Assembly: GCF_001425575.1 (NCBI RefSeq)
Contig: NZ_LMRD01000008.1
Location: 143,171 to 207,170 of the forward strand
Reading direction: 5' to 3'
Origin: Aurantimonas sp. Leaf443
GTDB lineage: Bacteria > Pseudomonadota > Alphaproteobacteria > Rhizobiales > Rhizobiaceae
Length of the DNA: 64,000 bases
The position numbers and the translations under genes were made by a program. Positions 37,653 through 47,583 of the stretch are shown here, piece by piece. The first letter of the stretch is position 1, and every line of letters begins with the position of its first letter. The notes below the pieces were generated by a model. That model was not told where the DNA came from and did no database searches. It saw only the letters and a program-made list of their open reading frames with translations.

Positions 37653-38282
37653 TCAATGCTTCGTGGCCACGTCCGGCGTCTCGTCCGCCGCCGTCTCGTC
37701 GTCGTCCTCGCCCTCGAGCGGCGCCGCACCCCGCGCCTTGCGGGCGGCCTTGTCGGCCTTCAGCGAGGCCTGGATCAGGTCGTCCGTCAGGACGAGCCGC
37801 GCCTCGCCGACGGCATCGAGCGGGATCTCCACGCTCGTCGCCTCGCCATAGGCCGGCTGGTCGCGCTCCAGCGTGATGGAGTCGGCGCCGACCGCCACGA
37901 CGCGCCCGCGGAACCGCTTGCGGTCGTGGACGATGCGATTGGTGTCGAGCTTCATCACGAAGCCGGCCCAGACCTCGAAGTCGCTCCGGCGCACCAGCGG
38001 CCGGTCGATGCCGGGCGAGGAGACTTCCAGATGATAGGGCTTGTCCGTCGGGTCCTCCACGTCGAGGATCGGCGAGATGGCCTTGGAGACCGCCTCGCAA
38101 TCCTCGATCGCCATCGTGCCGTCCGGCCGCTCGGCCATGATCTGCACCGTCATGCCGTTGAGGCCGGAAATCTTCACGCGCACGAGACGATAGCCGATCT
38201 GCTCGATCGCCGGCTCGACGATGGCGGCGAAGCGGGCTTCGAGACCCTGCTCCTTCACGATGCGCTCTTGGCTGTCCGTCAC
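37653..38282 (-). CDS. rimP: Ribosome maturation factor RimP
   Basis: Needed for 30S subunit assembly. The 209-residue protein has LEARFAAIVEPAIEQIGYRLVRVKISG (14-40), the conserved IEDCEAVSKAISPILDVEDP and YHLEVSSPGIDRPLVRRSDFE, and an Sm-like second domain (GRVVAVGADSITLERD). The tail is acidic/alanine-rich. The start is taken as GTG 38282 (MTDSQERIVKEQG); no ATG is in range and the upstream frame is arginine-rich. First gene of the rimP-nusA-infB operon; its promoter is at 38473-38501 and a hairpin lies in the leader. Confidence 0.94.
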   Translation of the reverse strand: MTDSQERIVKEQGLEARFAAIVEPAIEQIGYRLVRVKISGLNGMTVQIMAERPDGTMAIEDCEAVSKAISPILDVEDPTDKPYHLEVSSPGIDRPLVRRSDFEVWAGFVMKLDTNRIVHDRKRFRGRVVAVGADSITLERDQPAYGEATSVEIPLDAVGEARLVLTDDLIQASLKADKAARKARGAAPLEGEDDDETAADETPDVATKH

Positions 38283-38412
38283 GTTCGTCTGGCCGTCCCT
38301 TCGCGGACGCGGGCGCCTCGGCGGCGTCGCATCCTGTTGGCTGCCTGCGGGGCAGGATCCACGAGACGGGCGGCCCGGCCGTGCCGCACCGTTCCCGCCG
38401 CGAGAAGGCAAT

Positions 38413-38444
38413 AAAAAAGAGCGGGACCGGGGGGACCCACTCTC
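38413..38444 (-). terminator. Terminator-like hairpin in the rimP leader
   Basis: On the minus strand GAGTGGGTCC pairs with GGTCCCGCTC (one G-U, one mismatch) around four C, followed by TTTTTTA. This is a good intrinsic terminator. It lies 100 nt after the trmB stop, but also some 20-55 nt downstream of the predicted rimP transcription start, so it can be an attenuator of the rimP operon as well as the end of metK-trmB transcripts. Confidence 0.75.
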
Positions 38445-38472
38445 ACGCTTCCACCGCAGAGAATTTCGATGC

Positions 38473-38501
38473 TCTATAGACCCGTTCCGCCGATCCCGCA
38501 A
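38473..38501 (-). promoter_or_regulatory. Promoter of the rimP-nusA-infB operon
   Basis: On the minus strand TTGCGG (38496-38501) and TATAGA (38473-38478) are separated by exactly 17 bp. The predicted start is near 38466, about 185 nt before the rimP start codon. It lies between the trmB stop and the hairpin at 38413-38444. Confidence 0.65.
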
Positions 38502-38544
38502 GTCCGTCCCCGCCGGCCGCCTGCGCAGCGCGGCGGGCCGCCCC

Positions 38545-39246
38545 TCACAGGCGGCGGAAGGTGAGGTAGGCGGGCGCGCGGCCCTCGCGAAAGGCCTTGG
38601 CCTCGTAGCGGGTCCCAGGCCAGGCCTCGTAGGGGGTGGCGCGCGTCTCGCCCTCCAGTTCCTCGAAGCCGGCATGCCGCCCGACATGGGCGAGCGTCCA
38701 CTTCACGTAGGTGTCGATGTCGGAGGCGAAGCGGAACAGGGCGCCCGGCCGCATGACGCGCGCGAAGCGCTCGAGATTGCGCGCACTCACGAAGCGGCGC
38801 TTGAAGTGGCGCTGCTTGGTCCAGGGATCGGGGTAGAAGAGATCGACGCCCGAGAGGCTCGCTTCGGGGAGCCAGTCGAGGAGGAAGGTCGCGTCGTCGT
38901 CGTAGAGGACAAGGTTCGAGAGCGGCGTCTCGTCCAGAGCGACCAGCATCTTGGCCATGCCGTTGACGAAGGGTTCGACGCCGATGAAGCCCGTCCCGGC
39001 ATGGCGCGCCGCCTCGTGGCGCAGGTGCTCGCCGCCGCCGAAGCCGATCTCCAGGCGCACGGCCGAGACCGGCGCCGCGAAGAGCGTGCGCAGATCGGAC
39101 GGGGCGGGCCTCGAGAGGTCGAGCCGCAGGCGCGGCAGCGCCTCGTCGATCAGCCCGGCCTGGCGGGGCCGCAGGCGCGGCCCCTTCACCCGGCCGTAGA
39201 AGGCCTCGCGCCGCCGGAAACTCGCCGGCGCGTCGTTCTCCACCAT
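38545..39246 (-). CDS. trmB: tRNA (guanine-N7)-methyltransferase TrmB
   Basis: Methylates G46 in the variable loop of tRNAs using SAM. The 233-residue protein has [11 protein letters not shown] (about 66-76, SAM motif), [35 protein letters not shown] (catalytic/PDPWPKxRHxKRR block) and [17 protein letters not shown] 39246 is 5 nt after the metK stop, so it is the second gene of a metK-trmB unit. This supplies SAM synthesis and a SAM user side by side. Confidence 0.96.
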   Translation of the reverse strand: MVENDAPASFRRREAFYGRVKGPRLRPRQAGLIDEALPRLRLDLSRPAPSDLRTLFAAPVSAVRLEIGFGGGEHLRHEAARHAGTGFIGVEPFVNGMAKMLVALDETPLSNLVLYDDDATFLLDWLPEASLSGVDLFYPDPWTKQRHFKRRFVSARNLERFARVMRPGALFRFASDIDTYVKWTLAHVGRHAGFEELEGETRATPYEAWPGTRYEAKAFREGRAPAYLTFRRL

Positions 39247-39251
39247 CGCCC

Positions 39252-40493
39252 TCAGCCCGCGATCGCGGCCTTGAGCTTGGGCACGAGATCGGTCTTCTCC
39301 CAGGAGAAGGAGCCGTCGCGGCCGGGCTTGCGGCCGAAATGGCCGTAGGCGGAGGTCTTGGCGTAGATCGGGCGGTTGAGGTCGAGATGGCGGCGGATGC
39401 CGGACGGCGACAGGTCGATCACCTGCCGGATCGCCCGCTCCACGTCGTCCTCGGTCACCTTGTGGCCGGTGCCGTGCAGGTCGACATAGACCGCGACGGG
39501 CTGCGCGACGCCGATCGCGTAGGCGATCTGGATCGTGCATTTCTCGGCGAGCTTGGCGGCGACGACGTTCTTGGCGAGGTAGCGCGCGGCATAGGCGGCC
39601 GAGCGGTCGACCTTGGTCGTGTCCTTGCCCGAGAAGGCGCCGCCGCCATGCGGGGCGGCCCCGCCATAGGTGTCGACGATGATCTTGCGGCCGGTGAGGC
39701 CGGCGTCGCCGTCCGGGCCGCCGATGACGAACTTGCCGGTCGGGTTGATGTACCAGACGCAGCTCTCGTCGATCGGAAGGTCGGCCAGCGCCTCGCGGAT
39801 ATAGGGCTCGACGACGGTGCGCACCTTGGCCGAATCCCAGGTCTCGTCCGTGTGCTGGGTGGACAGGACGATCGAGGTCACCGCCACGGGCTCGCCGTTC
39901 TCGTAGCGCACGGTGATCTGGCTCTTGGCGTCGGGGCCGAGGCCGGCGGCCTCGCCGGTGCCGGACTTGCGGGCGCTGGCGAGCAGCGACAGGATCTTGT
40001 GGGCGTAGAAGATCGGCGCCGGCATCAGCTCGGGCGTCTCGCGGCAGGCATAGCCGAACATGATGCCCTGGTCGCCCGCGCCCTCGGAATTGTCGGCGTC
40101 GGACGCCTTGTCGACGCCCTGCGCGATGTCGGCGGACTGGGAATGCAGGAGCACGTCGATCTTGGCGGTCTTCCAGTGGAAGCCGTCCTGCTCGTAGCCG
40201 ATGTCGCGGATCGCCTTGCGCGCGGCGGACTTGAACTTGGAGGGATTGATGACCTCCTTGCCGTCCTTGCCCTTCTTCATCAGCGAGGGCGGCAGGCGCA
40301 CCTCGCCGGCGATGACGACGCGGTTCGTCGTGGCGAGGGTCTCGCAGGCCACGCGCACGGCCCAGGGGTCCACCCCGCCCTTCTTGGCCTCCTTGTAGAC
40401 GAGGTCGACGATCTCGTCGGAGATCCGGTCGCAGACCTTGTCGGGATGGCCTTCCGAGACGCTCTCGCTCGTGAACAGGTAGTCGCTGCGCAT
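39252..40493 (-). CDS. metK: S-adenosylmethionine synthetase MetK
   Basis: Makes SAM from ATP and methionine. The 413-residue protein begins [30 protein letters not shown] and contains [21 protein letters not shown] (ATP-binding), [21 protein letters not shown] and GGGAFSGKD (P-loop-like). A small lysine-rich insertion ([26 protein letters not shown]) near 63-90 is typical of alphaproteobacterial MetK. ATG 40493 gives the family start. The 287 bp upstream hold no recognisable SAM riboswitch. trmB follows after 5 nt. Confidence 0.98.
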   Translation of the reverse strand: MRSDYLFTSESVSEGHPDKVCDRISDEIVDLVYKEAKKGGVDPWAVRVACETLATTNRVVIAGEVRLPPSLMKKGKDGKEVINPSKFKSAARKAIRDIGYEQDGFHWKTAKIDVLLHSQSADIAQGVDKASDADNSEGAGDQGIMFGYACRETPELMPAPIFYAHKILSLLASARKSGTGEAAGLGPDAKSQITVRYENGEPVAVTSIVLSTQHTDETWDSAKVRTVVEPYIREALADLPIDESCVWYINPTGKFVIGGPDGDAGLTGRKIIVDTYGGAAPHGGGAFSGKDTTKVDRSAAYAARYLAKNVVAAKLAEKCTIQIAYAIGVAQPVAVYVDLHGTGHKVTEDDVERAIRQVIDLSPSGIRRHLDLNRPIYAKTSAYGHFGRKPGRDGSFSWEKTDLVPKLKAAIAG

Positions 40494-40780
40494 GGTGCTT
40501 CTCAGACCCTCTTGTCGTGACGCTCCGGCGCGCGTGGAGCGGCGGCCGTCCGGACGTGCCGGCGACCCGGCCGGACACAAGCGTCGGGCCGCCCATGCCC
40601 TGCGGCGCGGTCGGCCCTGTCGGCGCGAGGCTTTGGGATAATCCGGCGGGAAGGTCAAGGCGAAAGGGCGGCGGGGCGGTCGTGCCGCCCGCATGAGGGC
40701 GCCGTGGTTCCCGCGGCCCGGTCGTGGCAAGCCGCCGCGGCGTCCGCCCGCCGGTGGCGCGGCGGGCCTTCGGGCAGGCG

Positions 40781-41239
40781 TCAGGCCTTCGTCTCGACCT
40801 TGGCCTCGGCCTTGGCATCCGCCTTGGAGTCCGCCTCGGCGGCGTCCGCGAAGCTCTTCACGAGGTCGATGATGCGGCGCCGGACCTTGGGATCGGAGAT
40901 GCGGATGAAGGCGCGGGTGAGCTGCAGGCCTTCGGAGGAGGAGAGGAAGTCGGCCACGTAGTCGGGCGCGGCGGGTTCGTGCAGGCCGCCCGCTCCGCCC
41001 GAGCCCGGCGCGTCCTCGAAGAAGTAGGACACCGGGACGTTGAGCACTTCGGAAATCCGCTGCAGGCGGCTGGCGCCGATGCGATTGGAGCCTTTTTCGT
41101 ATTTCTGGATCTGCTGGAAGGTGATCCCTAGACTTTCCCCCAGCTTCTCCTGGCTCATTCCCAGCATGGTCCGGCGCAGACGCACCCGGGACCCGACATG
41201 CTGATCGATCGGATTGGGTTTCTTCTTGTTCTCGACCAC
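40781..41239 (-). CDS. XRE-family transcriptional regulator
   Basis: The 152-residue DNA-binding protein has the helix-turn-helix at about 16-70: [54 protein letters not shown]. The C-terminal part ([35 protein letters not shown]) is a conserved rhizobial extension and the tail is an alanine/lysine/glutamate repeat ([17 protein letters not shown]). This gene is always found between lnt and metK in Hyphomicrobiales; its target is not known, though a link to methionine/SAM or cell-cycle control has been proposed for relatives. A possible promoter (TTGACC at 41374-41379, 17 bp, TAACCC) overlaps the end of lnt. Confidence 0.93.
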   Translation of the reverse strand: MVENKKKPNPIDQHVGSRVRLRRTMLGMSQEKLGESLGITFQQIQKYEKGSNRIGASRLQRISEVLNVPVSYFFEDAPGSGGAGGLHEPAAPDYVADFLSSSEGLQLTRAFIRISDPKVRRRIIDLVKSFADAAEADSKADAKAEAKVETKA

Positions 41240-41375
41240 TTGCTTGCCCCTCGTATACGCCCGCGTTGCACGAGGCCGAGGCCCCGACTCGTCACGGATG
41301 CAGTGCGTTGCCGCCCCGCTGGACGATTTCCCCCAACGTCCAAGGAAACCGGGTTAAGCGCCTACCGCAAGGCGG

Positions 41376-43091
41376 TCAATCAATCCTCGCGCGCATCGTC
41401 CACAAAGACGCCACCGCAACCGCACATGTCATTGCGAATAAAACCCAAAATGGAATATAGCGAAATCTTGCATAGATCGTCGCATCCGCCGCTTCGGGTA
41501 AGAGAACCTCTATAGTTCCCGTCGAATTCAGAGATAATCCTGCCACGAGACGACCATACGCGTCCGTCACGACGGATACACCCGTATTCGCGCTACGCAC
41601 CAGAGGTAGACCGAACGCGACCGCCGTCGCCTCGGCCAGGCGCAAGTGCTGATAGGGCCCGGGCGTTGCGCCGTACCACGCGTCGTTGGTGACGTTGACG
41701 AGGAAGCCGGGCCTCTCCGCCCCCTCGCCCGCCGCGATCTCGCCGGGAAAGATGATCTCGTAGCAGACGAGCGGCAGGAAGGACGGCGCGCCCGCGAGCG
41801 GCACCGGGCTGCGCGTTCCGCCGGCCGAGAATCCGCCGGGCAGGTCCGTCAGCTGCCGAAGGCCCAGACCTTCGAGAAAGGACTGCAGCGGCAAGTATTC
41901 GCCGAACGGCACGAGATGAACCTTGTCGCGCGCGTCGAGGATCGCGCCCTGGTCGTCGATCACGTAGACCGAATTGTAGACGGGGTCGCGGTCGAGATCC
42001 TCGCCCTCGATGCGGGCGGCGCCCGCGATCAGCGTCTCGCCGGGCTGGAGCGCGTCGGCGATGCGGGCGATGGCCTCCGGCGTCTGGGTGAGGATGAAGG
42101 GGAAGGACGATTCCGGCCAGACGACGAGCGTGCGGCGCTCGGTCGTGGCGGCCGCGACGTCGATCACCTTGGCGCCCGCGCCGGACACGTTGGCCGATGC
42201 CGGCGCCGGCCTGCCCGCCTCCTGCGGCGGGCGGCGCGTCGTGGTCAGCGTCAGATGCCGGTCGAAGATCCGCTCGGCCTCCGCCGCGTCCCATTTCAGC
42301 GCCTGCAGGATGTTCGGCTGCACCACGCGCAGGTCGACGGTCTCCACGAAGCGCGTGGGATGGGCGGCGAGGCGCCAGGCGCCGAAGCCGAGATGGAAGA
42401 GGGCCAGAAGGACCGCGATCGCGATCACCGGCCGGGCGCCGCGCCGGTCGACGAGGGCGGCGGGCGCGGCGAAGACGAGGACCGCCATCAGCGTCAGCCC
42501 GTGCAGGCCGACCAGGGAGAGCGTCTGCATGGCGACGGGCACGGGGGCGGCCATGAGGCCGATCTCGTTCCAGGGAAAGCCGGTGAGGACGATGCCGCGC
42601 AGGTATTCGGCGAGCGCCAGCGACCCGGCCAGCGAGAAGAGGCGGAAGGCGCTGTCGCTCCAGACGCTTCGCGCGAGCGCGGCCGCCGCCCCGTAGAAGA
42701 GCGCCAGGACCGCCGGCAGGCCGAGGACGGCGAAGGGGATGAAGACGGCGAAGCTGCCGGCATCCACCATCATGGCCGCGCCGAGCCACCACAGGCCCGC
42801 CACGAAATAGCCGAAGCCGAAGAACCAGCCGCAGGCGAAGGCCGAGCGCACCGAGCGCCAGCGCGAGCCCGGCTCCACGCCGACCCCGTCGAGAAGCCAG
42901 ACGAGCAGCGGGAAGCTGACGAAGGCGACAGCGGGAAAATTGAAGGGCGGCAGCGCCAGGACGGCGAAGGCGCCGGCCACGAGCGCCAGCGCGGCGCGGC
43001 GCCAGCCGTCGAGAAGGACGACGGCGCCGGCGAGACGCTCCAGGCGGCGCGCGACGAAGCCCCTGCGGTCTCGATAGGCGATTGCGGTCAA
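41376..43091 (-). CDS. lnt: Apolipoprotein N-acyltransferase Lnt
   Basis: Adds the third acyl chain to lipoproteins in the inner membrane. The 571-residue protein has six to eight membrane segments in the N-terminal 240 residues (ALALVAGAFAVLALPPFNFPAVAF onward), a periplasmic carbon-nitrogen hydrolase domain and a final membrane segment (FWVLFAMTCAVAVASLW). The catalytic triad is intact: Glu327 (WPESSFP), Lys390 (RDKVHLVPFGEYLP) and Cys443 (LVCYEIIFPG). An insertion with proline/alanine near 288-310 is a little unusual. corC lies 206 bp upstream and the XRE gene 136 bp downstream. Confidence 0.97.
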   Translation of the reverse strand: MTAIAYRDRRGFVARRLERLAGAVVLLDGWRRAALALVAGAFAVLALPPFNFPAVAFVSFPLLVWLLDGVGVEPGSRWRSVRSAFACGWFFGFGYFVAGLWWLGAAMMVDAGSFAVFIPFAVLGLPAVLALFYGAAAALARSVWSDSAFRLFSLAGSLALAEYLRGIVLTGFPWNEIGLMAAPVPVAMQTLSLVGLHGLTLMAVLVFAAPAALVDRRGARPVIAIAVLLALFHLGFGAWRLAAHPTRFVETVDLRVVQPNILQALKWDAAEAERIFDRHLTLTTTRRPPQEAGRPAPASANVSGAGAKVIDVAAATTERRTLVVWPESSFPFILTQTPEAIARIADALQPGETLIAGAARIEGEDLDRDPVYNSVYVIDDQGAILDARDKVHLVPFGEYLPLQSFLEGLGLRQLTDLPGGFSAGGTRSPVPLAGAPSFLPLVCYEIIFPGEIAAGEGAERPGFLVNVTNDAWYGATPGPYQHLRLAEATAVAFGLPLVRSANTGVSVVTDAYGRLVAGLSLNSTGTIEVLLPEAADATIYARFRYIPFWVLFAMTCAVAVASLWTMRARID

Positions 43092-43297
43092 GGGCGACGA
43101 CCTCTCTCAACGGTCCCGGACGACCATCGCGCCGTCGAGACGGGCGCCAAGGCCCGTCCTCTCTAGCCAAGCCGGACCGCACCCTCAAGAAAAGAGGATG
43201 CGGGGCTTGCGCGGGGCCGGCGCGAAAGGCCGCTGCGGCGCCCCTTGCGAAGACCCGCAGGCGCGACCGGCGGGACGATCGCCCGCCCCGTCCCGCG

Positions 43298-44398
43298 CTA
43301 GGCGTCGGGCGACTGGCCGAGCGCCTCCACGATGCGCCGCCGCTTCTCGCCCGAGCGCAGGCGCACGATGCGCAGGCGCCGCACGCGGCGCGGATCGGCG
43401 TCCAGCACCTGGAACTCGAAGCCCGGCACCGCCTGCACCACCTCACCGCGCGCCGGAATGCGCCCGAGTTCGGAGAAGAGCAGGCCCCCCACCGTGTCGG
43501 CCTCGTCGCGATAGGCGTCGATGTCGAAGTCCTCGCCGATGACGGCCCGCACGTCCAGGAGATCGGCGCGCGCGTCGGCGTAGAAGATGCCGTCGCCCCG
43601 CTCCACGATCATCGCGGCCTCGTCGTCGTGCTCGTCCTCGATATTGCCGACGACCATCTCGATCACGTCCTCGAAGGAGACGAGACCGTCCGTGCCGCCA
43701 TATTCGTCGATGACGAGGGCCATCTGCGTGCGCGTCGCCTGCATCCGCGCCATGAGGACGGCGGCCCGCATGGAGGGCGGCACGAAGAGCACCTTGCGCA
43801 GGATGCCGAGCTCGCTGACGCGGCGCGAGAGGTTGATCTGGCGAAGGTCGAGCGGCGGGCCGGCGGGAGCCGCCGCGCCCGGCGGGGCGGCGGGCGCGGG
43901 CAGGCCGTTCGGCAGGCGGTAGCCGGCGGGGCGCGGCGACTTGGCGATCTTGCCGATGACGTCTCGGATGTGGATCATGCCGCGCGGGTCGTCGAGGCTC
44001 TCGCCGTAGACCGGCATGCGCGAATGGCCGCTCGCCTCGAAGAGGCGCAGGAGCTCGCCGAGCGTGGCGCTCGCCTCCACCGCCTTGATGTCGGCGCGCG
44101 GGATCATGATGTCCTCGACGCGCACTTCGCGCAGCCGCAGGATGTTGTTGAGCATCGCCCGTTCCTCGGGCGAGAAGGCGCCCTCGCCGGCCTCGGGCTC
44201 GGACAGGGCCTGCGTCAGGTCCTCGCGGGCAAGGCTCGGGAGGCGCGGCCTCAGCCGCCGCATCAGACCGCCGAGGAAGCGGCGGTCGCCCCGCCCTTCC
44301 CCGCCGGTCCGACTTCGGTCCTCGGGAACGCCGCGTTCGGCCGCGCCTTCGGCGGCGGCGTCCCGGCTGCGGCCGGGCACGGGGACATCCATCGTCAT
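43298..44398 (-). CDS. corC: CorC/HlyC-family CBS-domain protein
   Basis: The product is 366 residues. A charged N-terminus is followed by two CBS domains (about 85-270; VEDIMIPRADIKAVEASATLGELLRLFEASGHSRMPVYGESLDD and then QMALVIDEYGGTDGLVSFEDVIEMVVGNIEDEHDDE), with a proline/alanine-rich insert (LPAPAAPPGAAAPAGPP) between them. The C-terminal CorC_HlyC domain includes FYADARADLLDVRAVIGEDFDID. Members are linked to magnesium/cobalt efflux or simply named hemolysin-like; the real function is unsettled. The start is ATG 44398 or 44392, 10 nt after the ybeY stop. Confidence 0.9.
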   Translation of the reverse strand: MTMDVPVPGRSRDAAAEGAAERGVPEDRSRTGGEGRGDRRFLGGLMRRLRPRLPSLAREDLTQALSEPEAGEGAFSPEERAMLNNILRLREVRVEDIMIPRADIKAVEASATLGELLRLFEASGHSRMPVYGESLDDPRGMIHIRDVIGKIAKSPRPAGYRLPNGLPAPAAPPGAAAPAGPPLDLRQINLSRRVSELGILRKVLFVPPSMRAAVLMARMQATRTQMALVIDEYGGTDGLVSFEDVIEMVVGNIEDEHDDEAAMIVERGDGIFYADARADLLDVRAVIGEDFDIDAYRDEADTVGGLLFSELGRIPARGEVVQAVPGFEFQVLDADPRRVRRLRIVRLRSGEKRRRIVEALGQSPDA

Positions 44399-44408
44399 GG
44401 TCACGCTT

Positions 44409-44963
44409 TCAAGCTCTCTTCGCGTTTCTCGCGGGCGCCTCTTCGGCCGCCTCGCCATAGGGATCGGGAATGCCGAGACCGCGGAGGATCTCGATCTCGA
44501 GCGCTTCCATCGCCTCCGCCTGCGCCTCGACGAGATGGTCGTGGCCGATAAGATGCAGGAGGCCGTGCACGAGAAGATGGGTGAAATGATGGGCGAAGGG
44601 CTTGCCCTCGCTCCGCGCCTCGCGCGCCACCGTCTCGTGGGCGAGGATCAGGTCGCCGAGAAGCGGGCCGGGCACGTCGCCGACGGCAAGCTGGACGAGC
44701 GGGAAGGAGAGGACGTTGGTCGCCTTGTCCTTGCCGCGCCATTCGGCGTTCAGCGCGCGCACCGTCCCGTCGTCGGCCAGCGTGACGGAGAGTTCGCTCG
44801 CGAGACCCGCCGGCATGCGGGCGCTTTGCAGCGCCGCCTCGATGGCGCGCCGCGCGAAGGCCTCGAGGTCGCCGAGCCCCTCGCCCTCCCAGGCCTCGTC
44901 CTCGACGCCGAGCGCCAGGGCGAGATTCGGGAAGGCGGCGGATCGTTGGTCTCCGTCGGGCAT
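44409..44963 (-). CDS. ybeY: Endoribonuclease YbeY
   Basis: Single-strand endoribonuclease for 16S rRNA 3' maturation and ribosome quality control. The 184-residue protein has the zinc motif HGLLHLIGHDH near 143-153 and the conserved DDGTVRALNAEWRGKDKATNVLSFP. The N-terminus is longer than in E. coli. Its ATG overlaps the phoH stop by one base. YbeY, PhoH and MiaB are encoded together in many bacteria. Confidence 0.96.
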   Translation of the reverse strand: MPDGDQRSAAFPNLALALGVEDEAWEGEGLGDLEAFARRAIEAALQSARMPAGLASELSVTLADDGTVRALNAEWRGKDKATNVLSFPLVQLAVGDVPGPLLGDLILAHETVAREARSEGKPFAHHFTHLLVHGLLHLIGHDHLVEAQAEAMEALEIEILRGLGIPDPYGEAAEEAPARNAKRA

Positions 44964-46006
44964 CAGGCGTCCGCGGGACGCGTCGCGGCCACGCGGGCGC
45001 GCACGTCCTCCTCGTAGGCCTCGACGATCGCCTGGACGAGCGGATGGCGCACCACGTCCTTGGCCTCGAAGCGCACGGTGACGACGCTCGTGACCGGCTC
45101 CAGGATGCGCAGCGCCTCCACGAGGCCCGACTTCTGGCCGGGCGGCAGGTCGACCTGGCTCGGATCGCCGGTGACGATCATGCGCGCCTTCTCGCCGAGG
45201 CGCGTCAGGAACATCTTCATCTGCATCGAGGTCGTGTTCTGCGCCTCGTCGAGGATGACGGCGGCATTGGCCAGCGTGCGCCCGCGCATGAAGGCGAGCG
45301 GCGCGATCTCGATGGCGCCGGCGACGAGCAGGCGCTCGACCTTCTCGGCGGGGATCATGTCGTAGAGCGCGTCGTAGAGCGGGCGCAGATAGGGGTCGAC
45401 CTTGTCCTTCATGTCGCCCGGCAGGAAGCCGAGGCGCTCGCCGGCCTCGACGGCGGGACGCGACAGGATGATGCGGTCCACCTGCCCGCGCTCCAGGAGC
45501 TGGGCGGCGTGGGCGACGGCGAGATAGGTCTTGCCGGTGCCGGCCGGGCCGATGCCGAAGACGAGCTCGGAGCGCTCCATCGCCCGCATATAGGCGTCCT
45601 GCGTCGGAGTGCGGGCATGGATGGTCCGCCGGCGCGTCGAGATCTGGGCGAGCGACAGGCGGCCCTTGGCCTCCAGCGTCGGCAGCACGAGCTGGTCGTT
45701 CTCGGCGATCGCCATTCGGATGGCGCCCTCGACGTCGGACTGGCCGATGTCGACGCCCGTCTGCAGGCGGGAATAGAGATGGTCGAGCGCCCGGCGCGCC
45801 TGGCTGCAGGCAGTGGCGTCGCCGCGGATCTCGACCTTGTTGCCGCGCGCGCGCGCATCGACGCCGAGCTTCTGCTCGATCAGCGCGAGATGCTCGTCGA
45901 ACTGGCCGAACAGGGCCGAGGCCAGGCGGTTGTCCTCGAAGGACAGGGCGATATGGGCCATGTCCGACGCGCCGGAGGCCGGCGCCACGCCTCGCACTGC
46001 CTTCAT
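44963..46006 (-). CDS. PhoH-family ATPase
   Basis: The 347-residue cytosolic ATPase of the PhoH/YbeZ type, a presumed RNA helicase partner of YbeY. Walker A is [11 protein letters not shown] (151-161) and Walker B lies in [12 protein letters not shown], with the PhoH block [21 protein letters not shown]. An N-terminal KH-like part (about 38-80, [24 protein letters not shown]) is present. It overlaps miaB by 4 bp upstream and ybeY by 1 bp downstream, so the three are translationally coupled. Confidence 0.95.
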   Translation of the reverse strand: MKAVRGVAPASGASDMAHIALSFEDNRLASALFGQFDEHLALIEQKLGVDARARGNKVEIRGDATACSQARRALDHLYSRLQTGVDIGQSDVEGAIRMAIAENDQLVLPTLEAKGRLSLAQISTRRRTIHARTPTQDAYMRAMERSELVFGIGPAGTGKTYLAVAHAAQLLERGQVDRIILSRPAVEAGERLGFLPGDMKDKVDPYLRPLYDALYDMIPAEKVERLLVAGAIEIAPLAFMRGRTLANAAVILDEAQNTTSMQMKMFLTRLGEKARMIVTGDPSQVDLPPGQKSGLVEALRILEPVTSVVTVRFEAKDVVRHPLVQAIVEAYEEDVRARVAATRPADA

Positions 46007-47415
46007 GCCGTCAACCTCGCGGGGGCTTCGTCGGGATGGGCGCCTTCGGCGACCAGGGAATTGGTCAGCGTTCCGGCGATGGTCACCGTCACGACGTCGC
46101 CGATCGCGCCGGCACCGGCCGGCAGGACGACGGGCTGCAGATAGGGCGAGCGGCCGACGAGCTGATGCGCGTAGCGGCCGGGCTTCTCGACGAGGACGGG
46201 CAGCGCCGCGCCGACGAGGCTCCGCGCGAAACCGTCCTGCTGCTCGCGGATCAGCGCGTTGAGGCGCGCGAGCCGCTCGGCCATGACGCTCTCGGGCACA
46301 TGATCGGGAAGGTTGGCGCCCGGCGTCCCGGGCCGGGGCGAATATTTGAAGGTGAAGGCGCAGGCGTAGTTCACCGCCCGCACCAGGTCCATCGTCGCCT
46401 CGAAATCGGCCTCCGTCTCGCCGGGGAAGCCGACGATGAAGTCGCCCGACAGGGCGATGTCCGGCCGTGCGGCGCGGATGCGATCGAGGAGCGTCCGATA
46501 GTCCGCCGCCGTGTGCCGCCGGTTCATCGCCTTCAGGATGCGGTCGGAGCCGGACTGCACGGGCAGGTGCAGATAGGGCATGAGCGCCGGCAGGTCGCCA
46601 TGGGCGGCGATGAGATCGTCGTCCATGTCGCGCGGATGGGAGGTCGTGTAGCGCAGGCGCGCGATGCCCGGAATCCCGGCCAGCGCGCGCAGGAGATGGG
46701 CGAGCCCGACCGTGCCGCCCGCCGCGTCGCTCGAGGACCAGGCGTTGACGTTCTGGCCGAGCAGCGTCAGCTCGCGCACGCCGGACGCGGCCAGCCGGCG
46801 GGCCTCGTCGAGGACCTGCGCGAAGGGACGCGAGACCTCCGCGCCGCGCGTGTAGGGCACGACGCAGAAGGTGCAGAACTTGTCGCAGCCCTCCTGCACG
46901 GTAAGGAAGGCGGTGACGCCGCGCGCGCGAATGGCGGCCGGCTCCGTGGCCGGCAAGTGCTCGAACTTGTCCTCCAGCGCGTAGTCGGTGTCGACCACCT
47001 TCTCGCCGCGCGAGACGCGCTCCAGCGCCTGCGGCAGGCGGTGATAGGTCTGCGGGCCGATGACGAGATCGACGATCGAGGCCCGCTCAATGATCTCGGC
47101 GCCCTCGGCCTGCGCCACGCAGCCGGCGACGCCGACGGTGAGCGGGCGACCCTCGCGGGCGCGCTCGGCCTTCAGGACGCGGATGCGGCCGAGCTCGGAA
47201 TAGATCTTCTCGGCGGCGCGCTCGCGGATGTGGCAGGTGTTGATGAGGACGAGGTCGGCATCCTCGATCGTCTCGGTCGTCCGGTAGCCCTCACCCGCCA
47301 GCGCATCGCCCATGCGCTGCGAGTCATAGACGTTCATCTGGCAACCGTAGGTCCGGATATGGACCTTGCGGGCATTGGACCGTGTGCCGATCGTGTCTTC
47401 GCGTGTGTCGGTCAT
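46003..47415 (-). CDS. miaB: tRNA-2-methylthio-N6-dimethylallyladenosine synthase MiaB
   Basis: Radical-SAM methylthiotransferase modifying A37 of tRNAs that read U-starting codons. The 470-residue protein has the UPF0004 domain with cluster ligands Cys25 (TYGCQMN), Cys61 (NTCHIRE) and Cys99 (AGCVAQ), the radical-SAM motif CDKFCTFC (Cys177, Cys181, Cys184), and a C-terminal TRAM domain ([28 protein letters not shown]). It heads the miaB-phoH-ybeY-corC series. A CCCGTC/GACGGG hairpin lies 20-30 nt before the start codon. Confidence 0.97.
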   Translation of the reverse strand: MTDTREDTIGTRSNARKVHIRTYGCQMNVYDSQRMGDALAGEGYRTTETIEDADLVLINTCHIRERAAEKIYSELGRIRVLKAERAREGRPLTVGVAGCVAQAEGAEIIERASIVDLVIGPQTYHRLPQALERVSRGEKVVDTDYALEDKFEHLPATEPAAIRARGVTAFLTVQEGCDKFCTFCVVPYTRGAEVSRPFAQVLDEARRLAASGVRELTLLGQNVNAWSSSDAAGGTVGLAHLLRALAGIPGIARLRYTTSHPRDMDDDLIAAHGDLPALMPYLHLPVQSGSDRILKAMNRRHTAADYRTLLDRIRAARPDIALSGDFIVGFPGETEADFEATMDLVRAVNYACAFTFKYSPRPGTPGANLPDHVPESVMAERLARLNALIREQQDGFARSLVGAALPVLVEKPGRYAHQLVGRSPYLQPVVLPAGAGAIGDVVTVTIAGTLTNSLVAEGAHPDEAPARLTA

Positions 47416-47583
47416 GCGCCCTTCAAAGACCTGCCCGTCGGACGGGTGCTCCCACCCCGGACAGAAGCGGCCGCCCGCCGCGGATGGAAGTTCCGCGCGG
47501 AGCGAACTTGCAGACAGGCCGCCCGTTACGCGCTCATACCGTGCGACCCTTCCTCTCCTTCTATATCACGCCGGGATGGCGGC

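Noticed and set aside
40494-40780. SAM riboswitch upstream of metK
   Set aside because: No SAM-I, SAM-II or SAM-V conserved blocks could be found; only GC-rich intergenic DNA is present.
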